64,000 nt of DNA, taken from the NCBI RefSeq assembly GCF_000934685.1, contig NZ_JYNQ01000001.1:1290501-1354500 (forward strand), read 5' to 3'. Shown here piece after piece: positions 9,351 through 18,618 of this stretch. Each line of letters starts with the position of its first letter. The stretch's first letter is position 1. A program made the position numbers and the translations under genes. The notes beneath the pieces were generated by a model that searched no databases, was not told where the DNA came from, and saw only the letters and a program-made list of their open reading frames with translations. The stretch comes from Lacinutrix sp. Hel_I_90 (GTDB lineage Bacteria; Bacteroidota; Bacteroidia; Flavobacteriales; Flavobacteriaceae).

Positions 9351-10544
9351 ATGAATTTACACGAATATCAAGGAAAAGAATTATTAAGCACATTTGGCGT
9401 ACGTATACAACGCGGTATTGTTGCTAAAAATGCTGCCGAGGCGGTAACTGCTGCAAAGCGCTTAACTGCTGAAACTGGAACAGGATGGCATGTTATAAAA
9501 GCACAGGTTCATGCAGGTGGACGTGGAAAAGGTGGTGGTGTAAAGCTAGCTAAAAGTCTAGAAGAAGTTGAAAGTATTGCAGAACAAATTATAGGAATGG
9601 ATTTAGTAACACCTCAAACTTCTGCCGAAGGGAAGCGTGTTCACCAGGTTTTAGTTGCTGAAGATGTATATTACCCTGGCGCTTCTGAGCCTACTGAATT
9701 TTACATGTCGGTTTTATTAAATCGTGGTACAGGACGTAATATGATTATGTATTCTACTGAAGGTGGTATGGATATTGAAACCGTAGCCGAAGAAACTCCT
9801 CACTTAATTTTTACTGAAGAAATAGATCCTGCGACGGGTATTTTGCCTTTTCAGGCGCGTCGTATTGCTTTTAATTTAGGATTATCTGGTGCTGCTTTTA
9901 AAGACATGACAAAATTTGTTACTGCTTTATATACCGCTTATGATAAGTCGGATGCCTCTTTATTTGAAATCAATCCGGTTTTAAAAACCAGTGATGATAA
10001 AATAATGGCAGTAGATGCAAAAGTAACACTAGATGATAATGCCTTATACAGACATAAAGACTTAGCCGAATTACGTGATTTACGTGAAGAAAGCCCAATA
10101 GAAGTTGAAGCTGGAGAGTTAGGCCTAAACTATGTAGACCTTGATGGAAACGTTGGTTGTATGGTTAACGGTGCTGGTTTAGCGATGGCTACGATGGATT
10201 TAATAAAGCAGGCAGGTGGAGAACCAGCAAACTTTTTAGATGTTGGTGGTACTGCAGATGCTAAACGTGTTGAAGCTGCTTTTAGAATTATTCTAAAAGA
10301 CAAAGGCGTTAAAGCAATCTTAATTAATATTTTTGGTGGTATTGTACGTTGCGACCGTGTAGCACAAGGGGTTGTAGACGCCTATAAAAACATGGGAGAC
10401 GCTATTAACGTTCCAATTATTGTTCGTCTGCAAGGTACTAACGCAGACATCGCTAAAGAACTCATTGATAACTCTGGATTAGATGTTATGAGTGCCACTG
10501 AATTTCAAGAAGCAGCAGATAAGGTACAAGCCGTATTAGCTTAA
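9351..10544 (+). CDS. sucC: Succinyl-CoA synthetase, beta subunit
   Basis: I chose the ATG at 9351 because the protein then starts MNLHEYQGKELL, the standard sucC N-terminus; the frame extends 26 codons further up but that extension is not family-like. The ATP-grasp domain (KAQVHAGGRGKGGGVKLA, FEINPV) and the C-terminal CoA-ligase domain with GCMVNGAGLAMATMD and FGGIVRCDRVA are complete at 397 residues. The beta subunit binds nucleotide and pairs with SucD in the TCA cycle. sucD is not adjacent. Confidence 0.97.
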   Translation: MNLHEYQGKELLSTFGVRIQRGIVAKNAAEAVTAAKRLTAETGTGWHVIKAQVHAGGRGKGGGVKLAKSLEEVESIAEQIIGMDLVTPQTSAEGKRVHQVLVAEDVYYPGASEPTEFYMSVLLNRGTGRNMIMYSTEGGMDIETVAEETPHLIFTEEIDPATGILPFQARRIAFNLGLSGAAFKDMTKFVTALYTAYDKSDASLFEINPVLKTSDDKIMAVDAKVTLDDNALYRHKDLAELRDLREESPIEVEAGELGLNYVDLDGNVGCMVNGAGLAMATMDLIKQAGGEPANFLDVGGTADAKRVEAAFRIILKDKGVKAILINIFGGIVRCDRVAQGVVDAYKNMGDAINVPIIVRLQGTNADIAKELIDNSGLDVMSATEFQEAADKVQAVLA

Positions 10545-10557
10545 ACAATGAACATAT

Positions 10558-10582
10558 CATTCTGAGCCAAAGCGAAGAATCT
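10558..10582. repeat. Short intergenic repeat of the ATTCTGAGC...CGAAGAATCT type
   Basis: The 25 bases after sucC match a short interspersed sequence that I know from many Bacteroidota intergenic regions. Related pieces in this window are at 27882-27912 (inside icmF), 30432-30490, 33118-33150 and 34021-34048. Confidence 0.5.
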
Positions 10583-10591
10583 AAATAAACT

Positions 10592-10623
10592 AAAAAGAGC
10601 AACTAATCGTTGCTCTTTTTTTT
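10592..10623. terminator. Bidirectional terminator between sucC and the DUF1456 gene
   Basis: The 10-bp stem AAAGAGCAAC/GTTGCTCTTT has a 5-base loop, with A and T runs on either side. It serves sucC on the plus strand. Its right arm and loop overlap the last codons and stop (10603-10605) of the minus-strand gene, so on that side coding sequence doubles as terminator. Confidence 0.8.
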
Positions 10624-10932
10624 GCTTTTAGGTCTATTAAAACTCTTCTTATCATCAAACTTCTTAGGCTTTACTTTTTCAGGAATTTGCTTTTCTGGTG
10701 TTTCTCCTTTCTTTGGCATTGGACCTCGAAGATGAATAATTAGAGCATTCAAGAAGTTTCGTAAAATCTGATCTCCACACTCTACATAATTAGGGTGATC
10801 TTCTCTTCTAAAAAAAGCACTTAATTCTGTCTTGGTTATTCTAAAATCTACGAGTGCTAATATCTCAACTATGTCTGTATCTCGAAGCTTATGTGCTACT
10901 CTTAGCTTTTTAAAAATATCGTTATTTGTCAT
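10603..10932 (-). CDS. DUF1456 family protein (YehS-like)
   Basis: This 109-residue cytosolic protein begins MTNNDIFKKLRVAHKLRD, followed by the paired repeat-like segments DTDIVEILALVDFRITKTELSAFFR and HPNYVECGDQILRNFLNAL. These are characteristic of DUF1456 (YehS of E. coli). The C-terminal 35 residues are a lysine-rich tail (KPKKFDDKKSFNRPKSKKK) that suggests contact with nucleic acid. The molecular function of the family is unknown. Confidence 0.87.
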   Translation of the reverse strand: MTNNDIFKKLRVAHKLRDTDIVEILALVDFRITKTELSAFFRREDHPNYVECGDQILRNFLNALIIHLRGPMPKKGETPEKQIPEKVKPKKFDDKKSFNRPKSKKKSND

Positions 10933-11117
10933 AATATAAGGTACTGAATATTAACTATTTAAATTCTTGTTTTTTATTTACAGCTGTCAAATTTTTGACA
11001 AAAAGCATTTAAATTCGGTGTAAAGCTACTCTTTTTTCGATAAGCGACGCGCTTTCGACGATTATTAATTAGGATTAATGCTTAATTTTACACCATCTAA
11101 TTTAATCGTCTCACAGT

Positions 11118-11519
11118 ATGCCAAATAGAGTAGAAAAGCTAAGTTTATTATCAGAGATGATAGCTTTTGCTAAAACAGACAAGGAGATCAAGAAAATTGA
11201 ATATCATTTTCTTATAGGTGTCGCCAAACAATTGGAAGTTTCCCGTGAGGATTTCGATTATTTAATAGAGCATCCCATCAATTATGTAAATTTAAAATCT
11301 CATAGTGAGCGCATTGTACAATTTCATCGGTTAGTCCTTTTGATGCATATAGATAAAGAACGCACAAAAGCGGAAATTGTAAAGCTCTATAATTATGGAT
11401 TAAGAATGGGGCTTAATCACGAATCGATTACAAAAGTATTGTATTTAATGGAAGGTTTTCCCAATATGATAGTGCCCGCAGATGTCTTAATCGATATTTT
11501 TAAGGTTCAGTACAATTAA
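11118..11519 (+). CDS. TerB-like helical protein
   Basis: The 133-residue all-helical protein opens VEKLSLLSEMIAFAKTD and continues KIEYHFLIGVAKQLEVS and IVQFHRLVLLMHID. This resembles the two-repeat layout of the TerB/DjlA-like domain, in which an acidic residue in each repeat can bind metal. I recall similar flavobacterial proteins being mislabelled as excinuclease subunits; nothing here supports nuclease function. The last 4 bp overlap the convergent MazG-like gene. Confidence 0.65.
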   Translation: MPNRVEKLSLLSEMIAFAKTDKEIKKIEYHFLIGVAKQLEVSREDFDYLIEHPINYVNLKSHSERIVQFHRLVLLMHIDKERTKAEIVKLYNYGLRMGLNHESITKVLYLMEGFPNMIVPADVLIDIFKVQYN

Positions 11520-11902
11520 GATTTTAAAATTTTAGCGATATCTGGTTTAAAGTAATTGGGTCCTTTTAATACCTTTCCATCGTTTCTGTAAATAGGCTCT
11601 CCATTTTCGCCTAACTTACTCATATTACTGCGCTGTATTTCATTAAACACTTCTTCTATTTTATGTTGCATGCCATGCTCTATAATAGTGCCACATAATA
11701 TGTATAACATATCACCCAATGCATCTGCAACCTCAACCAGATCATTATTATTTGCGGCTTCGTAATACTCCTCGTTCTCTTCTTTCATTAAGTTGTACCG
11801 CAATGTATTCTTTGCTTTTCCTAAATGCGCCTTTGGCGCTTCTAAATGTCCTATTTTAAATGCTGTATGAAAAGCTTTTACTGCTTCTATTTTGTTTTTC
11901 AT
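11516..11902 (-). CDS. MazG-like nucleoside triphosphate pyrophosphohydrolase
   Basis: I prefer the ATG at 11902 (MKNKIEAVKAFHTAFKIG) to the one 9 codons upstream. The 128-residue protein has the all-alpha NTP-PPase signature: MKEENEEYYEAANNNDLVEVADALGDMLYI gives the EExxE...ExxD metal site. The C-terminus (GKVLKGPNYFKPDI) matches the small HisE/MazG-related subgroup seen in phages and bacteria. It probably hydrolyses non-canonical or surplus (d)NTPs to monophosphates. Confidence 0.85.
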   Translation of the reverse strand: MKNKIEAVKAFHTAFKIGHLEAPKAHLGKAKNTLRYNLMKEENEEYYEAANNNDLVEVADALGDMLYILCGTIIEHGMQHKIEEVFNEIQRSNMSKLGENGEPIYRNDGKVLKGPNYFKPDIAKILKS

Positions 11903-12019
11903 TGAAAATATATTTTTTTTCCGTGACAACGGAAACCTGTTTTTATTTAAATTTTTATAATTTTATTGTCCTAATACTAAAGCCTTGAGACTTGAGAAAA
12001 AAACAATGTTGTTTTTCTA

Positions 12020-12724
12020 ATTAAATTACTTTCTTTAGCAACCAAGAAGGGGCACTCCTTTATTCCCATGCAATAAGATGCGAGCGTTTAGAAATATACA
12101 TCAGTCTTTTTGTTTTTAATTGTTGAATAAATCTAACGCGCCACTCTCTCTAGAGGTATCCTCCATAAAACCCCATCACCAAGACCCATTTTTGTATCCA
12201 AAAAACTAGGTCTAATGTCAGTAATATAAATCTTCTCTAATTTATTTCTTTAGTTTTCAAATATAAAGATTCTAAATAATTTATTTGATAGGATTGTAGA
12301 CAAAATAGGCAGGCGCACAAAAGTTGACTTCTGAAGAAATGGCTATTACACGGCCATCGTTTTGTTTTTCGAACTGCTTAAAAACCAAATTGTAACTGCA
12401 AGTGGCTCCAACCACATTCGTTTTATGCGTATTGTATTCTTTTTAAGATACTAAATCTGTTTTTTTTTCAACCAATACCAAAACTACAAATGACCAGGGC
12501 TACAGTTTTAACGCTACAGCTATAATTTCAAAAATCCTTTATGACGCTTTAATGTGCTGCACGTTATGCATGTAAACACCAATCCCTTCATAAAATACGC
12601 TTTTCTATTAGCAAGCATCTTGTCTTCTTCCTTTAATGGCAGTAGCATACCCGACTTTAATTAAGTATTTTATGACCGTTATTCCTATTCCAGAAGTGGC
12701 TCCATAAATTATGGCATTTGGCAT
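12020..12724 (-). pseudogene. Decayed short-chain dehydrogenase/reductase gene
   Basis: The apparent gap can be read on the minus strand as a degraded SDR of about 235 codons. In order it shows MPNAIIYGATSGIG (cofactor motif), ALKTVALVICSFGIG (the usual NxxG region), NVVGATCSYNLVF, GRVIAISSEVNFCAPAYF, YNPIK (the YxxxK catalytic pair), DIRPSFLDTKMGLGDGVLW (typical SDR C-terminal strand) and, in another frame, MYISKRSHLIAW and SWLLKKVI before a stop. At least six stops or frame changes separate these blocks, so it cannot encode a working enzyme. The number of independent lesions rules out simple sequencing error. Confidence 0.8.
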
Positions 12725-12786
12725 TTTAGTAGTATTTTTGAAGTATTGAAACGTTGTCATTTTTATAAAAATTTAAAAGTAAATAT

Positions 12787-12972
12787 ATGTTTAGTACAGG
12801 ACAATTAATATTCGCCATTTGTTTCGCTGTTGTATTTATTATAGCTATCATTTACACTTATAGAAAAGACTTAAAACTTCATAAGCAACATTATAAAGGC
12901 ACTGTTTGGGTACTCTTAGCTTTTATTGGGTTTATAGCTTTAATAGCTGCTATTAAATTCTTCTTTAAATAG
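12787..12972 (+). CDS. Small two-helix membrane protein
   Basis: The 61-residue protein has one hydrophobic helix at residues 6-24 (IFAICFAVVFIIAIIYTY), a basic loop (RKDLKLHKQHYKG) and a second helix at 41-60. An AT-rich leader precedes its ATG. It is of a type common in Flavobacteriaceae, but I can give no function. It may be co-transcribed with the SRPBCC gene 78 bp downstream. Confidence 0.7.
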   Translation: MFSTGQLIFAICFAVVFIIAIIYTYRKDLKLHKQHYKGTVWVLLAFIGFIALIAAIKFFFK

Positions 12973-13050
12973 CTCTTTTTAAAATAGGTATTAAGTCTTG
13001 TATACTATTATTTTAGTAACTTTGATAAACTAATAAATACCTATAACCAA

Positions 13051-14073
13051 ATGAAAGCCTTAAAATATATTTTCTTCCTTTTTCTTATTGTCATCATAGC
13101 CATAGCTATTTATATTGCTGTACAACCTAATGATTATAGCGTGACACGAACGAGAACAATAAAAGCACCTGCCGCTGTGATTTATGAAAATGTAAATGAT
13201 TATAAAAATTGGGCCTCTTGGTCCTCTTGGTCAGAAAAAGATCCAAATATAAAAATTACACTTCCAGAGCATACAAGTGGACTAGAAGGGTCTTTTTCTT
13301 GGGAAGATGCTGATGGCGTGAGCACAATAAAAACCATAGAAGTAAACCCAAATAAAACAATAGAACAGGAAATACAAATTAATGATTACCCTAAGTCTAA
13401 TGTGACCTGGAAATTCAATCCAAATGCAGATGGATCTACCGATGTCACCAGAACTATTTCTGGCGAAGATTTACCTTTTGGATTTAAACTATCAACCCTT
13501 TTAAATGGCTCAATGGAAGAGCAAATTGGTCCTGAATATGAGCATAGCTTAGAAAAACTAGATAGTGTTGTTCAAGTTGATATGAGAAAATACAGCATTA
13601 TAGTAGATAAAACCCCAACGCAGCACAGTGGTGGTTTTTATGTCTACAATTCTACGGCAACTACTTTTGAAAATTTTCCATCTAAAATGGAAAAGATGCT
13701 TCCTGATGTTATGAATTATGCACAAAAAAACAACATCACTATAGCTGGCGCACCTTTTGTGCTCTATCACCAATGGGATGAAGCAAATAATGCCGTAATG
13801 TTTTCGTGCTGTATACCTACAGCATCTCGTGTAATTACTACTGGAAGTGATATTCTTACTGGTCAAATTGAGCCTTTTAAGGCCCTAAAAGTAACTTTAA
13901 CTGGAGACTATGCTAATTTAAAAGAAGCCTGGGAAATGGGTATGGAAGCAATTAAAGAAAGTAGTTTAGAGCAAGATGAAGACGGACCAATGATTGAGGC
14001 CTATTTAAATACCCCAATGGAAACACCAAATCCAGCAAATCTTAAAACAGAGATTTATATTGCTGTAAAATAA
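13051..14073 (+). CDS. Membrane-anchored SRPBCC protein with GyrI-like domain
   Basis: The 340-residue product has an N-terminal transmembrane anchor (FFLFLIVIIAIAIYIAV). Next comes a START/SRPBCC ligand-binding fold at about residues 30-175, recognised by TRTIKAPAAVIYENVNDYKNWASWS, GSFSWE and VTWKFNP. A GyrI-like effector-binding domain follows at about 195-340 (GGFYVYNS, GAPFVLYHQWD, LTGDYANLKEAWE). Both folds bind small hydrophobic molecules or drugs. Without a DNA-binding domain it is unlikely to be a regulator. Confidence 0.82.
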   Translation: MKALKYIFFLFLIVIIAIAIYIAVQPNDYSVTRTRTIKAPAAVIYENVNDYKNWASWSSWSEKDPNIKITLPEHTSGLEGSFSWEDADGVSTIKTIEVNPNKTIEQEIQINDYPKSNVTWKFNPNADGSTDVTRTISGEDLPFGFKLSTLLNGSMEEQIGPEYEHSLEKLDSVVQVDMRKYSIIVDKTPTQHSGGFYVYNSTATTFENFPSKMEKMLPDVMNYAQKNNITIAGAPFVLYHQWDEANNAVMFSCCIPTASRVITTGSDILTGQIEPFKALKVTLTGDYANLKEAWEMGMEAIKESSLEQDEDGPMIEAYLNTPMETPNPANLKTEIYIAVK

Positions 14074-14098
14074 ATTTGTCAAAACAATTCTTAAACAA

Positions 14099-14132
14099 AA
14101 AGCAGTTCTAAATATAGAACTGCTTTTTTAAT
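14099..14132 (+). terminator. Rho-independent terminator
   Basis: The stem AAGCAGTTCT pairs with AGAACTGCTT, followed by a T-run, 26 bp after the stop of the SRPBCC gene. Confidence 0.85.
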
Positions 14133-14456
14133 GAGATTATCTCAAATTAATTGTCATCATTTAGACAGCCTATTTTCTATAGTGTATACAAGAATGCAGG
14201 TATAGTAATACTACTTCCTCACATTTAAACCTGTATCCTTAATATAGGAGTCTTATAGCCCACCTACTCTATTTTAGGTTTTCGGTTTTCGCCAAAGTGA
14301 TACTTCAAAAACAAAGCATTCACTAAATGTATTAATGAATTAGCGATGAAAAGTCAACTTTTAAAATGTTAAAATTGAAGTGGATATTCTAAGTTTTTTA
14401 TAGAATACCATTAAAAAAAGAGATAATATTGTAACCTTAACTAGTCTTAAGTACGT
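14133..14456. other. Intergenic, no gene seen
   Basis: AT-rich sequence upstream of crcB. I looked for the conserved core of a fluoride riboswitch, which often precedes crcB, and did not find it. No open frame of interest is present. Confidence 0.5.
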
Positions 14457-14822
14457 ATGAAAAACCTTTTATTGGTGTTCGTTGGTGGTGGATTTGGTAG
14501 TGTCCTTCGCTATCTTATTGGGAAATATTTAAATAGTACGGAAACAGGTATTCCGTATGGTACTTTTGCTGCTAATATTATAGGGAGCTTGTTAATTGGT
14601 GTTATTTTAGGAATGGCCTTAAAAAACAACGCCCTCACGCAAAGTCACACCCTGTTATTAGCCACTGGGTTCTGCGGTGGTTTTACAACTTTTTCTACCT
14701 TCGCTTACGAAAACCATGTGTTTTTAAAAGCTGGAGATTTTACAAGCTTTGCTATTTACACCATTGCAAGTTTTGTTGTTGGCTTTCTAGCTGTTTTTGC
14801 AGGTATGTATTTGGCTAAATAG
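14457..14822 (+). CDS. crcB: Fluoride exporter CrcB (Fluc family)
   Basis: The 121-residue protein has four transmembrane helices and both signature motifs of Fluc channels: GTFAANIIGSLLIG in helix two and GFCGGFTTFSTF in helix three. Dual-topology dimers of this protein let fluoride leave the cytoplasm. Length is typical. It is a single gene, so it would form a homodimer. Confidence 0.95.
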   Translation: MKNLLLVFVGGGFGSVLRYLIGKYLNSTETGIPYGTFAANIIGSLLIGVILGMALKNNALTQSHTLLLATGFCGGFTTFSTFAYENHVFLKAGDFTSFAIYTIASFVVGFLAVFAGMYLAK

Positions 14823-14829
14823 AATTGCT

Positions 14830-15435
14830 TTAGTGCTTATCAAAAGCCTTAACTCCTGCATCAATTCTTGTTGCTAAATAATTAGCTCTTGGCACTATAG
14901 GACAAGAATACTTATAATTATACGCACAATAGGGATTGTATGCCGTATTAAAGTCTATAATTAGGCTATCATCTTTAGGAATTCTCAAATCAATATAACG
15001 CCCACCAGCATAACTTCCATCTCCATTGGTATCATCTAAAAATGGCAGAAAAAGATAGTCTTTGTATTCTTCCTGTTCTATTAATTCTTTTCCCTGATAA
15101 ACATTTAGTTTATAAGTCACCTCTTTTATCTTAAAAGTTAAGACACCATAAATTCTTTCTAAAGACACTCTACTTGTTGTTGTTTTCATTTTAAAGTATT
15201 CGGTATTTGGTGTTCTTTCTAACTTCGCCTTGACTACAAAAGTAGAATCAAACTTAAAAAAATCGAGTCCTACAAAATCCTTTAAGTCTTTAGCCTTAAG
15301 AGGTGATTTAGTGGCATCTTTATATTCTGAATTTATCTCTCTTTGGAATTCTGTTTCTCCTAATAAAGGTTGTTTATCTTGAGCACAACTTAATAGTGAC
15401 GCACACAGTAATAACAGACAGAAAATATTCTTCAT
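14830..15435 (-). CDS. DUF1684 family lipoprotein
   Basis: The start at 15435 gives a lipoprotein signal (MKNIFCLLLLCASLLSC) with a lipobox cysteine; an ATG 7 codons upstream is less likely. DUF1684 features follow: SPLKAKDLKDFVGLDFF, a beta-rich core with RIYGVLTFKI, YLFLPFLDDTNGDGSYAGGRY, and the C-terminal IDFNTAYNPYCAYNYKYSCP. The last segment, with its paired cysteines, is the most conserved part of the family. It should sit on a membrane face in the periplasm. Function unknown. Confidence 0.88.
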   Translation of the reverse strand: MKNIFCLLLLCASLLSCAQDKQPLLGETEFQREINSEYKDATKSPLKAKDLKDFVGLDFFKFDSTFVVKAKLERTPNTEYFKMKTTTSRVSLERIYGVLTFKIKEVTYKLNVYQGKELIEQEEYKDYLFLPFLDDTNGDGSYAGGRYIDLRIPKDDSLIIDFNTAYNPYCAYNYKYSCPIVPRANYLATRIDAGVKAFDKH

Positions 15436-15475
15436 TTTAGTTTTTATTAGATTCAAAAATACAACTTATACTAAT

Positions 15476-16891
15476 TTAATCGTCTTCAACCCGTTTAAAA
15501 GTTACTTTCAAATTTTCTGGATACATGGTGAAGTCAAAGCGTTCTTTAATCTCATTTAGATTCGATGCTAATTTAAAATCGAAATGCTTACATAAAACAG
15601 AGATGAGGACTACCATTTCACTTTTAGCCAGAAACATGCCAGGGCAAAAGCGCGTACCTCCTCCAAAGACTCTCATCACATTTGGCGAGTGGTTTTTATG
15701 CATTGGGCATTCACTAACCAGCCAGCGCTCTGGAGAGAAAATATGAGCATTTGAGAAATAGTCTTCTTGAGTTTGTGGCACCTTATTTTGAAGAATAATA
15801 TTTGTGCCTTTAGGAATAGATAGGTTGTTTATAACCACATCGGCATTCGACTCCATATACATTTGCGGTGTAGTAGGTTTTAGCCGCATGGTTTCTTGAG
15901 CGACTGCATCGGCATATTTTAAGAGTTCCAATTGCCTGTAATAACTAGGCACTTCGTCTTTTGGGTATACAGCATGCGCTTCCGCTCTAACTTTATTTAC
16001 AATTTCTGGGTGTTGTACTAAATAATAAATCGCCCAGGATAGTGAATTTGAGGTGGTATCTTCTCCAGCCAACAGGAGCGTGAAAATATTTCCATAAATT
16101 TCGTCATCAGTAAACCTTGCATCTTTATTTTCTAAAAGTAAAGCTTCTAAAAAATGAGCGGGCGATTCGTTTAAGCCAGAGCTTGTTGCCATTTCACGTT
16201 TCGCAGTAGCGATACCTTCATAAATGATTTTTTCAATAGCCTTTAATGAACGATCTAGCAACCTATCCTTTTTACTCTTAAAAAACCGCCAAGTAGGTAT
16301 AGGCGCAGTCAATCGTGCATTAATTATGGGGAAAATAACTTCAAGATGTTCTTGAAAGCCATTGGACTGATTATTTATCGTGTCTAATTTGAGTCCGAAA
16401 GCAATTTCAGTAGTAATATCAATAGTAAATGCCATAAACTCCTTTTGAACATCTACGACATTTTCCTTTACCGCATGCTCTTTAAATTTCGCAAGAATGT
16501 TTCTTGTTTTATCTTGAATAATGGGATAAAACGATTTTACATTTTTCACATTCAAAGCTTCAGCTATTGGTTTTCTATGACGTTTCCACCGGTCACCTTC
16601 AGCATTAAAAACACCGTCTATTCCAATTTCTCTTAGCACTTCATCTATTTTAGAATAACGTATAAATGTCTCTGGTCTTTGTCTCAAGATCTTATTATTA
16701 ATCTCTGGATTGGCAGAGACTATAAATTCCTTTCCTACAAAATGTATTTTAAACAAATCACCAGATTCTTCAACCCAACGCTCTAATACTTGATGTTTAT
16801 TATAGGTGTTAAACTGAGGCAAATGCCCTAATAAAAATGCCCTTTTTGGAGATTTTAAATCCTTAATTGTAATTGGTTTTTGGTCTAACAT
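15476..16891 (-). CDS. Cytochrome P450
   Basis: The 471-residue monooxygenase has the I-helix oxygen-activation motif LLAGEDTTSNS, the K-helix ExxR (ETMRLKP) and the heme loop FGGGTRFCPG with the ligand Cys at about residue 416. There is no membrane anchor or reductase domain, so it needs separate redox partners; none is encoded nearby. The layout resembles fatty-acid or sterol-type bacterial P450s more than the small camphor type, but the substrate cannot be inferred. Confidence 0.95.
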   Translation of the reverse strand: MLDQKPITIKDLKSPKRAFLLGHLPQFNTYNKHQVLERWVEESGDLFKIHFVGKEFIVSANPEINNKILRQRPETFIRYSKIDEVLREIGIDGVFNAEGDRWKRHRKPIAEALNVKNVKSFYPIIQDKTRNILAKFKEHAVKENVVDVQKEFMAFTIDITTEIAFGLKLDTINNQSNGFQEHLEVIFPIINARLTAPIPTWRFFKSKKDRLLDRSLKAIEKIIYEGIATAKREMATSSGLNESPAHFLEALLLENKDARFTDDEIYGNIFTLLLAGEDTTSNSLSWAIYYLVQHPEIVNKVRAEAHAVYPKDEVPSYYRQLELLKYADAVAQETMRLKPTTPQMYMESNADVVINNLSIPKGTNIILQNKVPQTQEDYFSNAHIFSPERWLVSECPMHKNHSPNVMRVFGGGTRFCPGMFLAKSEMVVLISVLCKHFDFKLASNLNEIKERFDFTMYPENLKVTFKRVEDD

Positions 16892-17111
16892 AAATAGCTG
16901 ATATTGAACTTTTAGAGCTGCCTTATTTTTATTTAACTAAAAATATTCGCTTTCAAAAACACAAGTTAAAACTTTTTTTGTTTAGCTTTGGGACATCAAA
17001 AGGAAAAACATGAATTCAGTCATTAAAAATTATAAGCAAAAAACCACTTGTAGAGTTACAAGATGGACTTCTTATATTCTATGATGATCTAAAATATCAA
17101 CTAATACAATA

Positions 17112-17145
17112 TTAAAAAGTCCAACTTCGTAGTTGGACTTTTTAC
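17112..17145. terminator. Hairpin terminator upstream of the MFS gene
   Basis: The stem AAAAGTCCAAC pairs with GTTGGACTTTT around a short loop, ending in T residues on the plus strand. It lies 45 bp before the MFS start and does not follow any intact plus-strand gene. In the 298-bp gap before it a short plus-strand frame (about 33 codons, containing PLVELQDGLLIFYDDLKYQ) looks coding-like and may be what it once ended. Confidence 0.6.
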
Positions 17146-17189
17146 ATTTATATAACCAACCAGACCATTACCGCTATTGCGGAAACCTT

Positions 17190-18395
17190 ATGAAAAAATT
17201 ATTTAATAACTATATTGATGCTTTTGACGGCTTATCAAAAGAAATATGGTGGCTCGCACTAATTACTTTAATAAATCGTGCGGGTACGATGGTTATTCCG
17301 TTTTTATCGATTTACTTAACTGAAGATTTAGATATTTCTATGTCAAATGTTGGCTGGATCATGACTTGTTTTGGTGTTGGCTCATTAATTGGTACCTGGC
17401 TTGGTGGAAAACTAACAGATAGTGTTGGCTACTATAAAATCATGGTCTTTAGTTTACTTGCTACTGGCTTTCTATTTATTGGCTTACAGTACTTAACAAC
17501 CTTTAAATCGCTTTGTATTGGTGTTTTTTTAACCATGTGTGTTGCCGATATGTTTCGGCCTGCATCTTTTGTTGCTATGAGTGCTTATAGTAAACCCGAA
17601 AACAAAACACGAAGCGTGACACTCATTCGTTTAGCTATAAACCTTGGTTTTTCAGCTGGACCTGCTATTGGCGGCTTAATTATCACGCACTTAAGTTACG
17701 CCGGATTATTTTGGGTTGATGGTATTACTTGTCTGATGGCTACTCTTGTTTTATTTTTTGTATTAAATCCCAAAAAAGCAAAAATACAAGATGCTTTTAT
17801 TGCCATAAATCCAGAATCGGCATACAAAGACAAACCCTTTTTAATCTTTTTTGTGGCTATGATTCTATTTGCGATTGTATTTTTTCAATACTTTTCTGTA
17901 ATGCCTATTTATTATCGAGAAGCACACCAATTAAGCGAGTTGCAAGTAGGGCTTATTCTAGGTGGAAATGGACTCTTTATTTTTCTGTTTGAAATGCCTT
18001 TAATTAAATGGCTGGAGAAAACAAAATACACAAAAATTGGTCTTATTTTATTCGGAGCCTTATTAACAGGTTTGAGTTTATTAGTACTCAACCTAACGCC
18101 CTGGTCTGGTATTTTAATTATTGGTATGTTATTAATGACAATAGGAGAAATGATTGCTTTTCCTTTCGCAAATGGGTTTGCAATAGATAGAGCAAAACGC
18201 GGCAAACAAGGTGAGTTTATGGCGATGTATGCGATGGCTTTTTCTGTGGGTAGTATTTTTGGCCATAATATTGGTTTGCAATTAGCCGAAAACTTAGGCT
18301 TTGATAATACCTGGACAATTATGACGGTGCTTGCTGGTTTATGTGTTTTATTACTATTTAGTTTAAAATTATATATGAATAAAAATAGTCTTTAG
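17190..18395 (+). CDS. MFS transporter
   Basis: I chose the ATG at 17190 (MKKLFNNYIDAFDGLSKEIWW), because the frame further upstream runs into the terminator hairpin. The 401-residue protein has twelve hydrophobic segments. The loop-2 signature is GTWLGGKLTDSVGYYKIM, and the second half has an equivalent turn near KWLEKTKYTKIG. FRPASFVAMSAYSKPENKTRSV matches the loop before helix five in bacterial drug-type exporters. The substrate is unknown. Confidence 0.88.
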   Translation: MKKLFNNYIDAFDGLSKEIWWLALITLINRAGTMVIPFLSIYLTEDLDISMSNVGWIMTCFGVGSLIGTWLGGKLTDSVGYYKIMVFSLLATGFLFIGLQYLTTFKSLCIGVFLTMCVADMFRPASFVAMSAYSKPENKTRSVTLIRLAINLGFSAGPAIGGLIITHLSYAGLFWVDGITCLMATLVLFFVLNPKKAKIQDAFIAINPESAYKDKPFLIFFVAMILFAIVFFQYFSVMPIYYREAHQLSELQVGLILGGNGLFIFLFEMPLIKWLEKTKYTKIGLILFGALLTGLSLLVLNLTPWSGILIIGMLLMTIGEMIAFPFANGFAIDRAKRGKQGEFMAMYAMAFSVGSIFGHNIGLQLAENLGFDNTWTIMTVLAGLCVLLLFSLKLYMNKNSL

Positions 18396-18618
18396 ATGAC
18401 TTTGACTTAAGTTATACCAATAGTAAACACGATCAAAGCAGTTGCCTTTTATGTTTTACTAAGTTTGACAGTTAGTATTGATGCTTTAGCAAAACAGGCG
18501 CGTTTTTAATGGCCAGATATGAACATCACATGTTCACTTCATGAAATTGAAAACTCATGTTCATCCAACTATTAGATACTAATTAAAATAAGTATCTTAA
18601 CTTTTTAAAAAATAAAAA

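Noticed and set aside
13558-13866. Minus-strand frame of 102 codons with several cysteines
   Set aside because: It is antisense to the GyrI-like domain of a well-supported plus-strand gene and has no start signals of its own.
14133-14456. Possible fluoride riboswitch upstream of crcB
   Set aside because: The conserved core of the fluoride aptamer is not present in this stretch.
16981-17111. Short plus-strand gene before the MFS transporter (PLVELQDGLLIFYDDLKYQ)
   Set aside because: Only about 33 codons with no start codon in frame; it could be chance or a remnant, so it is mentioned only with the terminator.
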